Of a stretch of DNA of 64,000 nt, positions 9,335-17,796 are shown in pieces. Source of the stretch: Aequorivita antarctica. Its GTDB lineage: Bacteria > Bacteroidota > Bacteroidia > Flavobacteriales > Flavobacteriaceae. Made by a program: the position numbers and the translations under genes. Within the stretch, counting starts at the first letter, position 1. Every line of letters starts with the position of its first letter. A model generated the notes under the pieces. The model saw nothing but the letters and a program-made list of their open reading frames with translations. It was not told where the DNA came from and made no database searches. The stretch spans positions 26,017 to 90,016 of the forward strand of contig NZ_VORT01000012.1 in assembly GCF_007997155.1 (NCBI RefSeq). Direction: 5' to 3'.

Positions 9335-9450
9335 CCACCTTCCCCTTAAAGAAAAACCGAACTTTTTGATTTTAAATTTACATAAGGGAAAGAAGCGCAT
9401 ATTTAAGACATTGCGTAAAAAAGTAACAATATTACTTTCGCAATATTCGC

Positions 9451-9458
9451 TATCTTTG
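9451..9458 (+). promoter_or_regulatory. -7 promoter element of the toxin-antitoxin module
   Basis: TATCTTTG matches TAnnTTTG. It lies 18 bases before the first copy of the duplicated sequence TTATGACCACAAT, but 170 bases before the present antitoxin start, consistent with a later insertion between promoter and gene. Confidence 0.45.
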
Positions 9459-9473
9459 GGTAAAACGTTTTTG

Positions 9474-9638
9474 TTATGACCACAATAAGAATTTTTCTTC
9501 CCCAGCTCTAAAGGGAGAAAAAATTCTTAACCGCAGCAAGAACTAAGAAAATCCTTACCCTTTAGGGTTAGGGAAAGAGGATTTTCGAAATTAGAAGATT
9601 AACTCTTAAAAAATAAATTCTCTACTTATGACCACAAT
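9474..9638 (+). repeat. 13-bp direct repeat bracketing a palindromic 139-bp insert
   Basis: TTATGACCACAAT occurs at 9474-9486 and again at 9626-9638, where it contains the antitoxin ATG. Between them are two imperfect palindromes: AAGAATTTTT/AAAAATTCTT arms (9487-9496, 9519-9528) and GAAAATCCT/AGGATTTTC arms (9547-9555, 9578-9586). The layout resembles a small non-autonomous element with a target-site duplication. Confidence 0.55.
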
Positions 9639-9855
9639 CCATATAGATGAAGAACTGAACTTGGATAAAACCCATTTTAAGACCATGGAGGAGTTTCAAC
9701 TGTATTTAATGATGCAGGAAAAGGAACAGATTAAAGACTATTCTTTGAGCGAGGCGCATAACAAAATAATTGATGATCGCGTTGCAGAGGCAGATGCCAA
9801 CCCCGATAATTATGTTACTTACCAAGAATTCAAAGATTCCTTTAAAAAGAAATAA
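9628..9855 (+). CDS. Putative antitoxin of an RelE/ParE-type module
   Basis: A 75-residue, strongly charged protein (MTTIHIDEELNLDKTHFKTM at its start) directly upstream of a toxin-like gene, with the stop TAA touching the next ATG. Size, acidity, predicted helical content and position fit an antitoxin that binds the toxin and represses its own promoter. I cannot assign a named family. The C-terminal part (NYVTYQEFKDSFKKK) is likely the toxin-binding segment. A duplicate of its first bases lies 152 bases upstream, so an older start at 9476 may have been displaced by an insertion. Confidence 0.7.
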   Translation: MTTIHIDEELNLDKTHFKTMEEFQLYLMMQEKEQIKDYSLSEAHNKIIDDRVAEADANPDNYVTYQEFKDSFKKK

Positions 9856-10155
9856 ATGTATCAGTTGCGAATACGGATACTTGCCCAACAAGAAGCCGAT
9901 GAAATCTTTGATTATTATGGCAATATTAATTCTACACTCGCTTTGATGTTTTTGGAGGTATTGTACGCCCAGCTCGATGTAATTTCAGAAAACCCAGAAT
10001 TGTTCCAATTGAAATATAAAAGTACGCGGGTACGCTATTTAAGAAAGTTTCCTTTTGGAATACATTATAGAATTGTTGATGAAAGTTTTATCGAAATCCT
10101 ATCAATAATCCACACCAGCCGCAATCCCGAGATTTGGAAAAAAAGAAAGGATTAA
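9856..10155 (+). CDS. RelE/ParE-family toxin
   Basis: A 99-residue protein of the RelE/ParE superfamily (plasmid-stabilisation type). It shows the usual order: LAQQEADEIFDYY helix near residue 9, a middle helix, ENPELFQLKY, the basic strand RVRYLRKFPFGIHYRIV near 55-70, and a C-terminal IIHTSRNPEIW. Members are mRNA endonucleases or gyrase poisons; which one applies cannot be read here. The FPFGIHYR pattern favours ParE-like. It follows the antitoxin gene with no gap. Its stop codon lies inside the first unit of a 133-bp period-7 repeat. Confidence 0.85.
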   Translation: MYQLRIRILAQQEADEIFDYYGNINSTLALMFLEVLYAQLDVISENPELFQLKYKSTRVRYLRKFPFGIHYRIVDESFIEILSIIHTSRNPEIWKKRKD

Positions 10156-10283
10156 CGATTAACGACTGAAAATTATTTATTTTTCGAATCAAGAATCAAG
10201 AATCAAGAATCAAGAATCAAGAATCACGAATCACGAATCACGAATCACGAATCACGAATCACAAACCCCAAACCCCAAACTAC
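10151..10283. repeat. Array of 19 in-phase 7-bp units filling a whole intergenic gap
   Basis: In order: two ATTAACG, ACTGAAA, ATTATTT, ATTTTTC, five GAATCAA, six GAATCAC, two AAACCCC, AAACTAC. All 19 heptads are in register, 133 bases in total, from the toxin stop codon (10153-10155) to the facing stop codon of the carboxylase gene (10280-10282). The central 77 bases are nearly perfect tandem repeats. Confidence 0.95.
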
Positions 10284-11923
10284 ACTTGAATAACCCCTAA
10301 ATTAAAAGCTTTTTCAATAGGCGCATGGTTTGCGGCTTCAATGCCCATAGAAATCCATTTTCGCGTGTCCAGCGGATCTATCACTGCATCGGTCCAAATT
10401 CTAGAAGCAGCATAATACGGAGAGATCTGTCTGTCATATCTGGCTTTTATTTTATCGAACATTTCTTTTTCATCTTCAGGGGTTATAGTTTCACCTTTCT
10501 TTTTGAGCGAAGCAGTTTCAATTTGAAGCAATACTTTTGCGGCGCTGTTTCCGCTCATAACCGCTAGTTCCGCACTTGGCCAAGCTACAATCAATCGTGG
10601 ATCATAGGCTTTTCCGCACATAGCATAATTTCCGGCACCGTAACTGTTTCCTATTATAATTGTGAATTTTGGAACAACGCTGTTGCTAACGGCATTTACC
10701 ATTTTGGCACCGTCTTTAATGATACCGCCGTGCTCGCTTTTACTGCCTACCATAAATCCGGTTACATCCTGTAAAAACACAAGTGGGATTTTCTTTTGGT
10801 TGCAGTTTGCTATAAAACGAGTCGCTTTATCTGCACTGTCGCTATAAATTACACCGCCAAATTGCATTTCACTCGGTTTGGTTTTGGCCTTTGTAGTTTT
10901 TACTAAAGTGCGTTGATTGGCAACAATTCCCACGGCCCAACCGTCTATGCGGGCGTAACCTGTTAATATTGTTTGTCCGTAGCCTTCTTTGTATTCTTCA
11001 AAATCGCTATCGTCCACGAGGCGTTTTATAATTTCGCGCATATCGTATTGTTCTGCACGCGATTTTGGTAGTATTCCGTAAATATCTTCTTGTTTTTCCT
11101 TTGGCTTTACAGTTTTTTCACGGTTGAAACCGGCTTTGTCAAAATCACCAATTTTGGAAATAATATTTTTTATTTTATTTAAAGCATCTTTATCATCTTT
11201 CGCCTTATAATCGGTTACGCCGCTTACTTCACAATGTGTTGTTGCACCACCAAGTGTTTCATTGTCGATGGTTTCGCCAATTGCGGCTTTGACTAGATAA
11301 CTTCCAGCGAGAAAAATGCTCCCGGTTTTGTCAACTATCAAAGCTTCATCGCTCATAATTGGAAGATAGGCGCCGCCGGCCACACAACTGCCCATAACGG
11401 CGGCAATCTGTGTGATGCCCATGCTGCTCATAACGGCGTTGTTTCTAAAAATTCTTCCGAAGTGTTCCTTATCGGGGAAAATTTCATCCTGCATAGGTAA
11501 ATAAACCCCTGCGCTATCCACCAAATAAATAATCGGTAACCGGTTTTCCATAGAAATTTCCTGTGCGCGAAGATTCTTTTTTGCCGTTATAGGAAACCAA
11601 GCGCCCGCTTTTACAGTGGCGTCATTGGCAACAACAATACATTGTTTTCCTTTCACATAACCAATTTTCACAACCACACCGCCACTTGGAGCACCGCCTT
11701 GTTCCTCGTACATTCCGTCGCCAGCAAAAGCACAGATTTCAATACTCGGTTTATTGGAATCCAGCAAATATGCAATGCGTTCACGCGCTGTGAGTTTACC
11801 CTGTGCGTGCTGTTTGTCAATTCGTTTTTGGCCACCACCAAGTTTAATTTTTGCCAGTCTGTTCTTTAGGTCGGAAACTAAAAGTTTATTGTGGTCTTCG
11901 TTTTTGTTGAAGTTCAAATCCAT
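10280..11923 (-). CDS. Acyl-CoA carboxylase beta subunit (carboxyltransferase)
   Basis: A 547-residue biotin-dependent carboxyltransferase. It has the crotonase-like N- and C-half carboxyltransferase folds, with KLTARERI near residue 44, GGAPSGGVVV near 76, oxyanion-hole glycines in VMGSCVAGGAYLP near 176-188 and in GNSYGAGNYAMCGKAYDP near 424-441. It is closest in appearance to methylcrotonyl-CoA or propionyl-CoA carboxylase beta subunits; the substrate is not decided by sequence alone. No biotin carboxylase partner is adjacent. It would be active in the cytoplasm, in branched-chain amino-acid or propionate metabolism. Confidence 0.9.
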   Translation of the reverse strand: MDLNFNKNEDHNKLLVSDLKNRLAKIKLGGGQKRIDKQHAQGKLTARERIAYLLDSNKPSIEICAFAGDGMYEEQGGAPSGGVVVKIGYVKGKQCIVVANDATVKAGAWFPITAKKNLRAQEISMENRLPIIYLVDSAGVYLPMQDEIFPDKEHFGRIFRNNAVMSSMGITQIAAVMGSCVAGGAYLPIMSDEALIVDKTGSIFLAGSYLVKAAIGETIDNETLGGATTHCEVSGVTDYKAKDDKDALNKIKNIISKIGDFDKAGFNREKTVKPKEKQEDIYGILPKSRAEQYDMREIIKRLVDDSDFEEYKEGYGQTILTGYARIDGWAVGIVANQRTLVKTTKAKTKPSEMQFGGVIYSDSADKATRFIANCNQKKIPLVFLQDVTGFMVGSKSEHGGIIKDGAKMVNAVSNSVVPKFTIIIGNSYGAGNYAMCGKAYDPRLIVAWPSAELAVMSGNSAAKVLLQIETASLKKKGETITPEDEKEMFDKIKARYDRQISPYYAASRIWTDAVIDPLDTRKWISMGIEAANHAPIEKAFNLGVIQV

Positions 11924-11960
11924 TGAAAATTTATGTTTGCGCTAAAATACAAAATGCTGC

Positions 11961-12072
11961 AAAGTTTTGGGTTCAAAGTTCAAAGTTTAAAGCTGATTTA
12001 TTCAATGTCAATCTTGGTTCTTGTCTCTTGACTCTTTATTCTATTATAGCTATTCGCTATTTTCTTGTCGCT
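11961..12072. repeat. Degenerate period-7 region between divergent genes
   Basis: Left block: AAAGTTT, TGGGTTC, AAAGTTC, AAAGTTT, AAAGCTG (11961-11995). Right block: AATCTTG, GTTCTTG, TCTCTTG, ACTCTTT, ATTCTAT, TATAGCT, ATTCGCT, ATTTTCT, TGTCGCT (12010-12072). Period is 7 throughout each block while the consensus drifts. Confidence 0.75.
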
Positions 12073-12130
12073 AATTCCTTTAGAAACTATGACATTTTGT
12101 TAACGAAAATCCATTATATATTGCCGATAT

Positions 12131-12160
12131 TTGCTTTTGCGTGTTTTGCGTGTAAATTTG
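12131..12160 (+). promoter_or_regulatory. Bacteroidota-type promoter
   Basis: TTG at 12131-12133, 19-base spacer, TAAATTTG at 12153-12160. Both elements fit the primary sigma factor consensus, about 30 bases before the 12192 start codon. Confidence 0.75.
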
Positions 12161-12191
12161 CAACTTAAAATAAAACAAACAAGAATAGACA

Positions 12192-12374
12192 ATGGGAATG
12201 AATAAAAATACAGTACTGGCTTGGGCCACTTTTATAATGATTTTTGTAGGTTGTGTCCTTATTGCCTTAGGTGCTTTCCGCTATGACGATGTTGCTGGAT
12301 GGGGCTTTGCTGCCGTGGGCATTGGTTTCTTTGCCATTGCTTGGGTTTTTAATGCTTTAAAAGGAAGGGTTTAA
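12192..12374 (+). CDS. Small membrane protein, CAL67264 family
   Basis: A 60-residue protein with two hydrophobic helices (about residues 9-27 and 35-54) joined by the short loop FRYDDVAGW. It resembles the CAL67264 family of small flavobacterial membrane proteins; this is from memory of the family, not a search. The function is unknown. A well-formed promoter lies directly upstream. The next gene (DinB-like) starts 40 bases downstream with a TTG codon. Confidence 0.8.
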   Translation: MGMNKNTVLAWATFIMIFVGCVLIALGAFRYDDVAGWGFAAVGIGFFAIAWVFNALKGRV

Positions 12375-12413
12375 TTCAGGTATTCAGTCTAAATGACCTA
12401 ATAACCAAATAAC

Positions 12414-12890
12414 TTGTCAGGAAAAAAAGAAATACGCGAACGGCTTGCCAAACATCTCATAGGTGGTGAGGCTTTTATGTCCGTAACGGAAATGTTGAAG
12501 AAAATTTCTTTTGAAGACATCAATACACGACCCGGGAATTTACCGTATTCAATTTATGAATTGTTTTACCATATTGTCTTTGCCCAAAAGGATATTGTAA
12601 AATACACTTGTTCTGACGATTATACAGAACCCAAATGGCCAGATTATTATTGGCCGAAGGAAAAAATATGCAGGAGTGCTGTCGAATGGGAAACCCTAAA
12701 AGCGGAATATACTACAGATCGTGAACGATTGAAAATTTTTCTATTAAAAGAAGAAAATAAACTGATGCAACCTGTAAAGAATGGAAAGGGAGAACAGACT
12801 TTGCTACGTGAAACAATGTTGGTGATTGAGCATAATGCATACCATACTGGGCAGATGATGGTAATTTTAAGGTTGCTAAACCTCCATTAG
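12414..12890 (+). CDS. DinB-like superfamily protein
   Basis: A 158-residue helical-bundle protein of the DinB/YfiT type. The three metal-binding histidines are H53 (ELFYHIVFAQ), H140 and H144 (IEHNAYHTGQ). Family members bind a divalent metal and often act in thiol transfer (for example with bacillithiol), but the activity of this one is not shown. The start is TTG at 12414; the first in-frame ATG (residue 22) would cut into helix 1, so TTG is preferred. It sits in a row with the membrane protein before and ettA after. Confidence 0.8.
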   Translation: MSGKKEIRERLAKHLIGGEAFMSVTEMLKKISFEDINTRPGNLPYSIYELFYHIVFAQKDIVKYTCSDDYTEPKWPDYYWPKEKICRSAVEWETLKAEYTTDRERLKIFLLKEENKLMQPVKNGKGEQTLLRETMLVIEHNAYHTGQMMVILRLLNLH

Positions 12891-12965
12891 TTACGGAACA
12901 CTTAACCTTTAAAACGCTGAAAAAGGTTGAATTTAAAATGAAACAATTAACGAATTAACAAAAAA

Positions 12966-14657
12966 ATGAGCGACGATAAAAAAGTAATTTTCTCAATGTC
13001 AGGGTTGACCAAAACCTATCAGAGCGCCCAGACCCCAGTTCTAAAAAATATATATTTAAGTTTCTTCTATGGTGCCAAAATTGGTATCCTCGGTTTAAAT
13101 GGAAGTGGTAAATCCACTTTATTGCGAATTATTGCTGGCGAAGAAAAAAATTATCAGGGTGATGTGGTCTTTGCTCCAGGTTATACCGTGGGCTATCTTG
13201 AACAAGAGCCAAAACTTGATGAGTCAAAAACGGTGCTTGAAGTTGTAAAGGAAGGGGTACAAGAAGTGGTAGATATTCTTGACGAATACAACAAGATAAA
13301 TGATATGTTTGGTTTACCTGAAGTTTACGAAAATCCTACAAAAATGGATGAACTGATGGATAAGCAAGCTAAACTTCAGGATAAAATTGACGCCACAAAT
13401 GCATGGGAGCTGGACACCAAACTGGAAATTGCGATGGACGCTTTGCGCACTCCAGAACCCAATAAATTAATAAGTGTTCTTTCTGGTGGTGAAAAAAGAA
13501 GGGTCGCGCTTTGTAGATTGCTTTTAAAAGAACCTGATGTATTGTTGCTGGATGAGCCAACAAACCACTTGGATGCCGAAAGCGTGCATTGGTTGGAACA
13601 TCACCTTTCAGAGTATAAGGGAACCGTGATTGCAGTAACCCACGATAGATATTTCCTTGATAATGTAGCAGGTTGGATTTTAGAATTAGACAGGGGAGAA
13701 GGTATTCCTTGGAAAGGTAATTACTCCTCTTGGTTGGATCAAAAATCAAAACGAATGGCACAGGAGCAAAAAACAGCTGGAAAACGCCAAAAAACGTTGG
13801 AACGAGAATTGGAATGGGTTCGTCAAGGTGCAAAAGGCCGCCAAACAAAGCAAAAAGCACGTTTGCAGAACTATGACAAACTATTGAGCCAAGATCAAAA
13901 ACAACTGGACGAAAAACTGGAAATATACATCCCGAACGGTCCGCGTTTGGGAACCAATGTTATTGAAGCAAAAGGTGTTTCAAAAGCGTTTGGCGATAAA
14001 CTGCTTTACGAAGACTTGAATTTTAAATTACCCCAAGCGGGAATCGTTGGAATAATTGGCCCAAACGGCGCTGGTAAGACCACGATTTTCAAAATGATTA
14101 TGGGCGAAGAAGCGCCTGATAAAGGTACGTTTGAAGTGGGTGAAACCGCAAAAATTGCCTACGTGGATCAAGCACATTCAAATATAAATCTCGATAAAAC
14201 TATATGGGAAAACTTCAGCGATAGCCAGGAATTGATTATGATGGGTGGGCGACAAGTGAATTCGAGAGCGTATTTGAGCCGTTTCAATTTCAGCGGAAGC
14301 GAACAGAACAAAAAAGTCTCTATGCTCTCCGGGGGAGAACGAAATAGACTTCACCTTGCAATGACTTTAAAAGAAGAGGGAAACGTGCTTTTACTAGATG
14401 AGCCAACCAATGACTTGGACGTAAACACGCTTCGTGCCCTTGAGGAAGGTTTGGAAAACTTTGCAGGTTGTGCCGTGGTTATTAGTCACGACCGTTGGTT
14501 TTTGGATAGAGTTTGTACACACATTCTTTCTTTCGAAGGAAATAGTGAAGTGTATTATTTTGAAGGTGGTTTCAGCGAATACGAAGAAAATAAAAAGAAA
14601 CGTGTGGGCGGCGATTTAATGCCGAAGCGAATAAAATACAAAAAATTGATACGATAA
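12966..14657 (+). CDS. ettA: Energy-dependent translational throttle protein EttA (ABC-F)
   Basis: A 563-residue cytoplasmic ABC-F ATPase with two nucleotide-binding domains and no membrane segments. EttA binds the ribosomal E site and gates the first elongation cycles according to the ADP/ATP ratio. Both sites look intact: Walker A LGLNGSGKSTL near residue 41 and IGPNGAGKTTI near 363; signature LSGGEKRR near 174 and LSGGERNR near 457; Walker B LLLDEPTNHLD and LLLDEPTNDLD. The arm and linker (QKSKRMAQEQKTAGKRQKTL) are present. Length fits EttA. It is 75 bases after the DinB-like gene. Confidence 0.93.
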   Translation: MSDDKKVIFSMSGLTKTYQSAQTPVLKNIYLSFFYGAKIGILGLNGSGKSTLLRIIAGEEKNYQGDVVFAPGYTVGYLEQEPKLDESKTVLEVVKEGVQEVVDILDEYNKINDMFGLPEVYENPTKMDELMDKQAKLQDKIDATNAWELDTKLEIAMDALRTPEPNKLISVLSGGEKRRVALCRLLLKEPDVLLLDEPTNHLDAESVHWLEHHLSEYKGTVIAVTHDRYFLDNVAGWILELDRGEGIPWKGNYSSWLDQKSKRMAQEQKTAGKRQKTLERELEWVRQGAKGRQTKQKARLQNYDKLLSQDQKQLDEKLEIYIPNGPRLGTNVIEAKGVSKAFGDKLLYEDLNFKLPQAGIVGIIGPNGAGKTTIFKMIMGEEAPDKGTFEVGETAKIAYVDQAHSNINLDKTIWENFSDSQELIMMGGRQVNSRAYLSRFNFSGSEQNKKVSMLSGGERNRLHLAMTLKEEGNVLLLDEPTNDLDVNTLRALEEGLENFAGCAVVISHDRWFLDRVCTHILSFEGNSEVYYFEGGFSEYEENKKKRVGGDLMPKRIKYKKLIR

Positions 14658-14660
14658 GTT

Positions 14661-15104
14661 ATGTTGAAAAATATATTGATACTTGGTTTATTGATAACAA
14701 TCTCTTCCTGCGGAAGCAAGAAAACGGCAGTGCAAGCCTCAAAAGATTCCAAAGAAGTGGTTTTGGGTAAAAGCGAAGCTGTTTCCTATAAAAGCTTAGG
14801 GAATGGAGTTGCTTCAATATCATTGCAACTTTTTGAAAATAACACGTTCAAATTTGATTTCAAAAGCATTCCGCAGCCAGACACTGATGATAAAACAATT
14901 ACCATTTCAGAAAAAGGAACTTACACTACGGACGGAAATTGGAAAACCTTAAATTTTAAAAACCCGAAATTTTCATTGGCCTCTATTTTTGATGCCAATT
15001 ATGCTGGTGCGGCAGATTTTAGGGTAATTGATAAAGAAAACGTAAAAATAAATACCGCGAAAAATGCTTTGCCAATTTGGGGCGTTGTTTGCGAAAAGGA
15101 GTAA
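14661..15104 (+). CDS. Predicted lipoprotein of unknown function
   Basis: A 147-residue protein with a lipoprotein signal (LLITISSCGSKK; lipidated Cys at about 17) and a soluble beta-rich remainder containing VASISLQLFENNTFKFDFKS and EKGTYTTDGNWKTL, a pattern seen in small lipocalin-like or META-like envelope proteins. I do not recognise the family. It begins 3 bases after ettA and ends before a terminator, so it is probably co-transcribed with ettA. Confidence 0.75.
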   Translation: MLKNILILGLLITISSCGSKKTAVQASKDSKEVVLGKSEAVSYKSLGNGVASISLQLFENNTFKFDFKSIPQPDTDDKTITISEKGTYTTDGNWKTLNFKNPKFSLASIFDANYAGAADFRVIDKENVKINTAKNALPIWGVVCEKE

Positions 15105-15122
15105 AAAGTAATATAAAATAAG

Positions 15123-15153
15123 AAATCCCGATTCAAGAACAGAATCGGGATTT
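15123..15153. terminator. Terminator between the lipoprotein and BNR genes
   Basis: AAATCCCGATTC and GAATCGGGATTT pair perfectly over 12 bp with a 7-base loop, followed by Ts. The two flanking genes converge, so it may serve both. Confidence 0.85.
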
Positions 15154-15175
15154 TTTAATTTTCAAACTTTGCAAT

Positions 15176-17731
15176 TTATTTGCTGATAATAAGTTTTTTC
15201 GTAACAGATTGTTTCCCGCTATTCACTTTCACAAGATAAATCCCTGCAGCAAGGCCATCGGTTTTAACATTGATGTTCTTATTGGCGCCGAAATTTCCAT
15301 TGAACAATTCCTTTATCTTTTTCCCCGAAATATCATAAAGCTGAATAGTCCCTTCCGAAGAAATATTTTGTGAAATTGTAAATTCTGAAGTCGCAGGATT
15401 TGGATAGATTTTGACTGCGTTTGAAGCTAATTCATTAGCTCCCACGCTTAAAAGATCGCTCACATCATAGCTGTGCATGGCTCTTCCAAAAGTACCTGCA
15501 TAAAGCGTTTTGGTAGGTTCGTGAAATTTTAAATCCATAACCACTGTCAATGGTAGGTTGTTCCCTAGAATTGTCCAGTTTGCGCCATCGTCCTTGGAAT
15601 ACCAAACATTTAAATCTGTTGCAACAAAAAGTATGTTTTCTGCAGGATAAGTGATTATATCGTTCACAGGGATATTTGGTAAATTTGAAGAAATATCCGT
15701 CCAATTTTGTCCTCCGTCTGTGGTTTTGAAAACGCGCGGGGTGTAATCCAAATATTTAAAACCTGAAACAGTTACATAAGCAATCATATCATCGCTAGGA
15801 ACCATTGCGATGGAAGTGATATATTGATCCGGTAGACCGGCACTAACATCTGTCCAAGTTGTTCCCCCATCAAAGGTTACGTTTACGTTTCCGTCATCGC
15901 TTCCTGTGTAGATCACATCGAGATTATTATATGAAGCAGCGATTGCAGTAAGCGTTCCGAAGGCTAGCGAGCCACTTGGGTGAAGACCATCCGTTAAATC
16001 TGGACTAATTGCAGTCCAAGAAACAGCTCTGGTGGATGTATATAGTTTATTACTTCCGTAATACATTTTATCTGGACTAAAGGGCGAAAGAATAACTGGA
16101 GTATTCCAGTTTACACGGTCGCTGCCACTAATTCCATTGGTTCCATTTTGAAAAGTGGTTCCTCCATTGGTTGAACGGCGTAGATTTCCATTTTGTGATT
16201 CTGCGTACACATAATTATTATCAATTGGATCTACATTTACATGAAAACCATCACCTCCAATAATGGAGTTCCAATCGTCCAGATTACCTGTCATTGTTCG
16301 TATGGTGTTATTATCTTGTGTTCCTCCATATAATCTTTCAGGATGCTGATAATCAACTTCAATGTTGTAAAATTGCGTTATTGGAAGATTTAAAAACTTC
16401 GTCCAACTATTACCTCCATTGTTTGAAATATACGCCCCTCCATCGTTTCCAGCGAGCATAAAATTGCTATTTGTTCTCGAAAAATCGAGCGCGTGGTGAT
16501 CTACGTGCATTCCGTTTAAGGTGCTCCAAGATGCACCGCTATTTGTTGATTTCGCAATATCGAAACCTACAACATAAACTTCTGAAGAATTTGTTGGATT
16601 CACCCGAACATTTCCAAAATACCAACCAAAATTAGCATCAATCCCGCTCAAAGCGCCCGCTGGAGTCACGAGCGTCCAATTGTTGCCATTGTCTGTGGAT
16701 TTGTATAACCCATTGAATTCATTGGTAATTTCATTTGTGGTGAAGCGCGCATAAACTGTTGAAGGGTCAGATTCCGAAACCGCAATACCTATTCTACCAG
16801 TTTGGGTATTTGGAGCAGGTAAGCCATTGGCTGCACCCAATTCTGTCCATGTTGTACCACCATCCATAGAACGATGGATTGCAGAAGTAACCCCGCCGTA
16901 ATCGCGTTGCCAAGGTTTGCGAGTGCGTTCCCACATGGCAGCGTAAATAATGTTTGTATTTGCCACATTCATCGCAACATCTATTGCTGCTGTGGAATCG
17001 GTTACGAACAATATTTGTTCCCAGTTTGTTCCTCCATTTGTAGTTCTATAGATTCCGCGTTCCACATTTTTACCGTACAATTGGCCGGTAGCGGCTACGA
17101 AAACACGGTCTGGGTTTGTGGGGTCAATTACGATTCGACCAATGTGATTGCTTTCTGGTAGGCCAGCGTTTGTCCATGTATCGCCAGCATTGTCGCTTCT
17201 GTATATTCCATCGCCAAAATAAGCACCGTCAGTAGCGCTTCCATTGGCTTCGCCTGTACCTGCATAAATTCGTTGTGCGTTTGATGGAGCTATTGCAATA
17301 TCGCCTATAGAAGGTTTTGTTACTTCGTCAAAAATTGGGGTCCAGTTTGTTCCGCCATCAAAACTTCTGAAGATACCACCCGTAGCTGTGGCTACGTAAA
17401 GATGGTCATCGTTGTCTGGAGCTATTGCAACATCTGTAACTCTTCCGCCAGTATTTAATGGGCCAACAAATGTCCACTCCCCAGCCATTTCAGGAGATCT
17501 GTTTGCAAGTATCTGTTTGGATTGCAGAACCGCTTCTTTGTAAGCTTCTTTGTTGATGTAATTATTGGGATAGGCACGCTGATTATACATCCATTCTGCG
17601 GGATATTCCATCTTTCCGGTTTCTTTTTCAATACTTTTTTCTTCTGAATTGTTTTTACAACTTGAAAAAAGAAGCGCGGAAAAGAATGTTAGTACTATTA
17701 AGTTTAAGGGGAGCTTGTAGTTTTTCATCAA
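15176..17731 (-). CDS. Secreted BNR/sortilin-like repeat protein with T9SS sorting domain
   Basis: An 851-residue exported protein. The N-terminus (MMKNYKLPLNLIVLTFFSALLFSSCKNN) looks like a lipoprotein signal, unusual together with a C-terminal T9SS domain. The body is a beta-propeller with about eleven Asp-box motifs of the SxDGGxxW type (FRSFDGGTNW, YRTTNGGTNW, FKTTDGGQNW and others), as in BNR/sialidase-like and VPS10/sortilin-like domains. The end is a type A sorting domain (VKIYPNPATSEF to KKLIISK). It is a glycoside hydrolase-like scaffold, but I see no sialidase catalytic set, so binding or a carbohydrate role is open. Confidence 0.85.
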   Translation of the reverse strand: MMKNYKLPLNLIVLTFFSALLFSSCKNNSEEKSIEKETGKMEYPAEWMYNQRAYPNNYINKEAYKEAVLQSKQILANRSPEMAGEWTFVGPLNTGGRVTDVAIAPDNDDHLYVATATGGIFRSFDGGTNWTPIFDEVTKPSIGDIAIAPSNAQRIYAGTGEANGSATDGAYFGDGIYRSDNAGDTWTNAGLPESNHIGRIVIDPTNPDRVFVAATGQLYGKNVERGIYRTTNGGTNWEQILFVTDSTAAIDVAMNVANTNIIYAAMWERTRKPWQRDYGGVTSAIHRSMDGGTTWTELGAANGLPAPNTQTGRIGIAVSESDPSTVYARFTTNEITNEFNGLYKSTDNGNNWTLVTPAGALSGIDANFGWYFGNVRVNPTNSSEVYVVGFDIAKSTNSGASWSTLNGMHVDHHALDFSRTNSNFMLAGNDGGAYISNNGGNSWTKFLNLPITQFYNIEVDYQHPERLYGGTQDNNTIRTMTGNLDDWNSIIGGDGFHVNVDPIDNNYVYAESQNGNLRRSTNGGTTFQNGTNGISGSDRVNWNTPVILSPFSPDKMYYGSNKLYTSTRAVSWTAISPDLTDGLHPSGSLAFGTLTAIAASYNNLDVIYTGSDDGNVNVTFDGGTTWTDVSAGLPDQYITSIAMVPSDDMIAYVTVSGFKYLDYTPRVFKTTDGGQNWTDISSNLPNIPVNDIITYPAENILFVATDLNVWYSKDDGANWTILGNNLPLTVVMDLKFHEPTKTLYAGTFGRAMHSYDVSDLLSVGANELASNAVKIYPNPATSEFTISQNISSEGTIQLYDISGKKIKELFNGNFGANKNINVKTDGLAAGIYLVKVNSGKQSVTKKLIISK

Positions 17732-17796
17732 TAAAGATTTTGCATTTTAGGTTTTTATAGAATGATCTCGTAATTCACTGATTGTAAATATCGTAA

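Noticed and set aside
9249..9479. 76-codon open frame MARRGGSGW... in the gap before the antitoxin gene
   Set aside because: It crosses the GC-rich palindrome, has no family resemblance, and ends in the promoter region of the next gene. Likely chance.
10186..10262. CRISPR array
   Set aside because: Units are 7 bp with no spacers and no cas genes nearby.
11923..12168. 81-codon frame starting at the carboxylase start codon on the opposite strand
   Set aside because: It covers the period-7 region and the promoter of the 12192 gene; composition is not protein-like.
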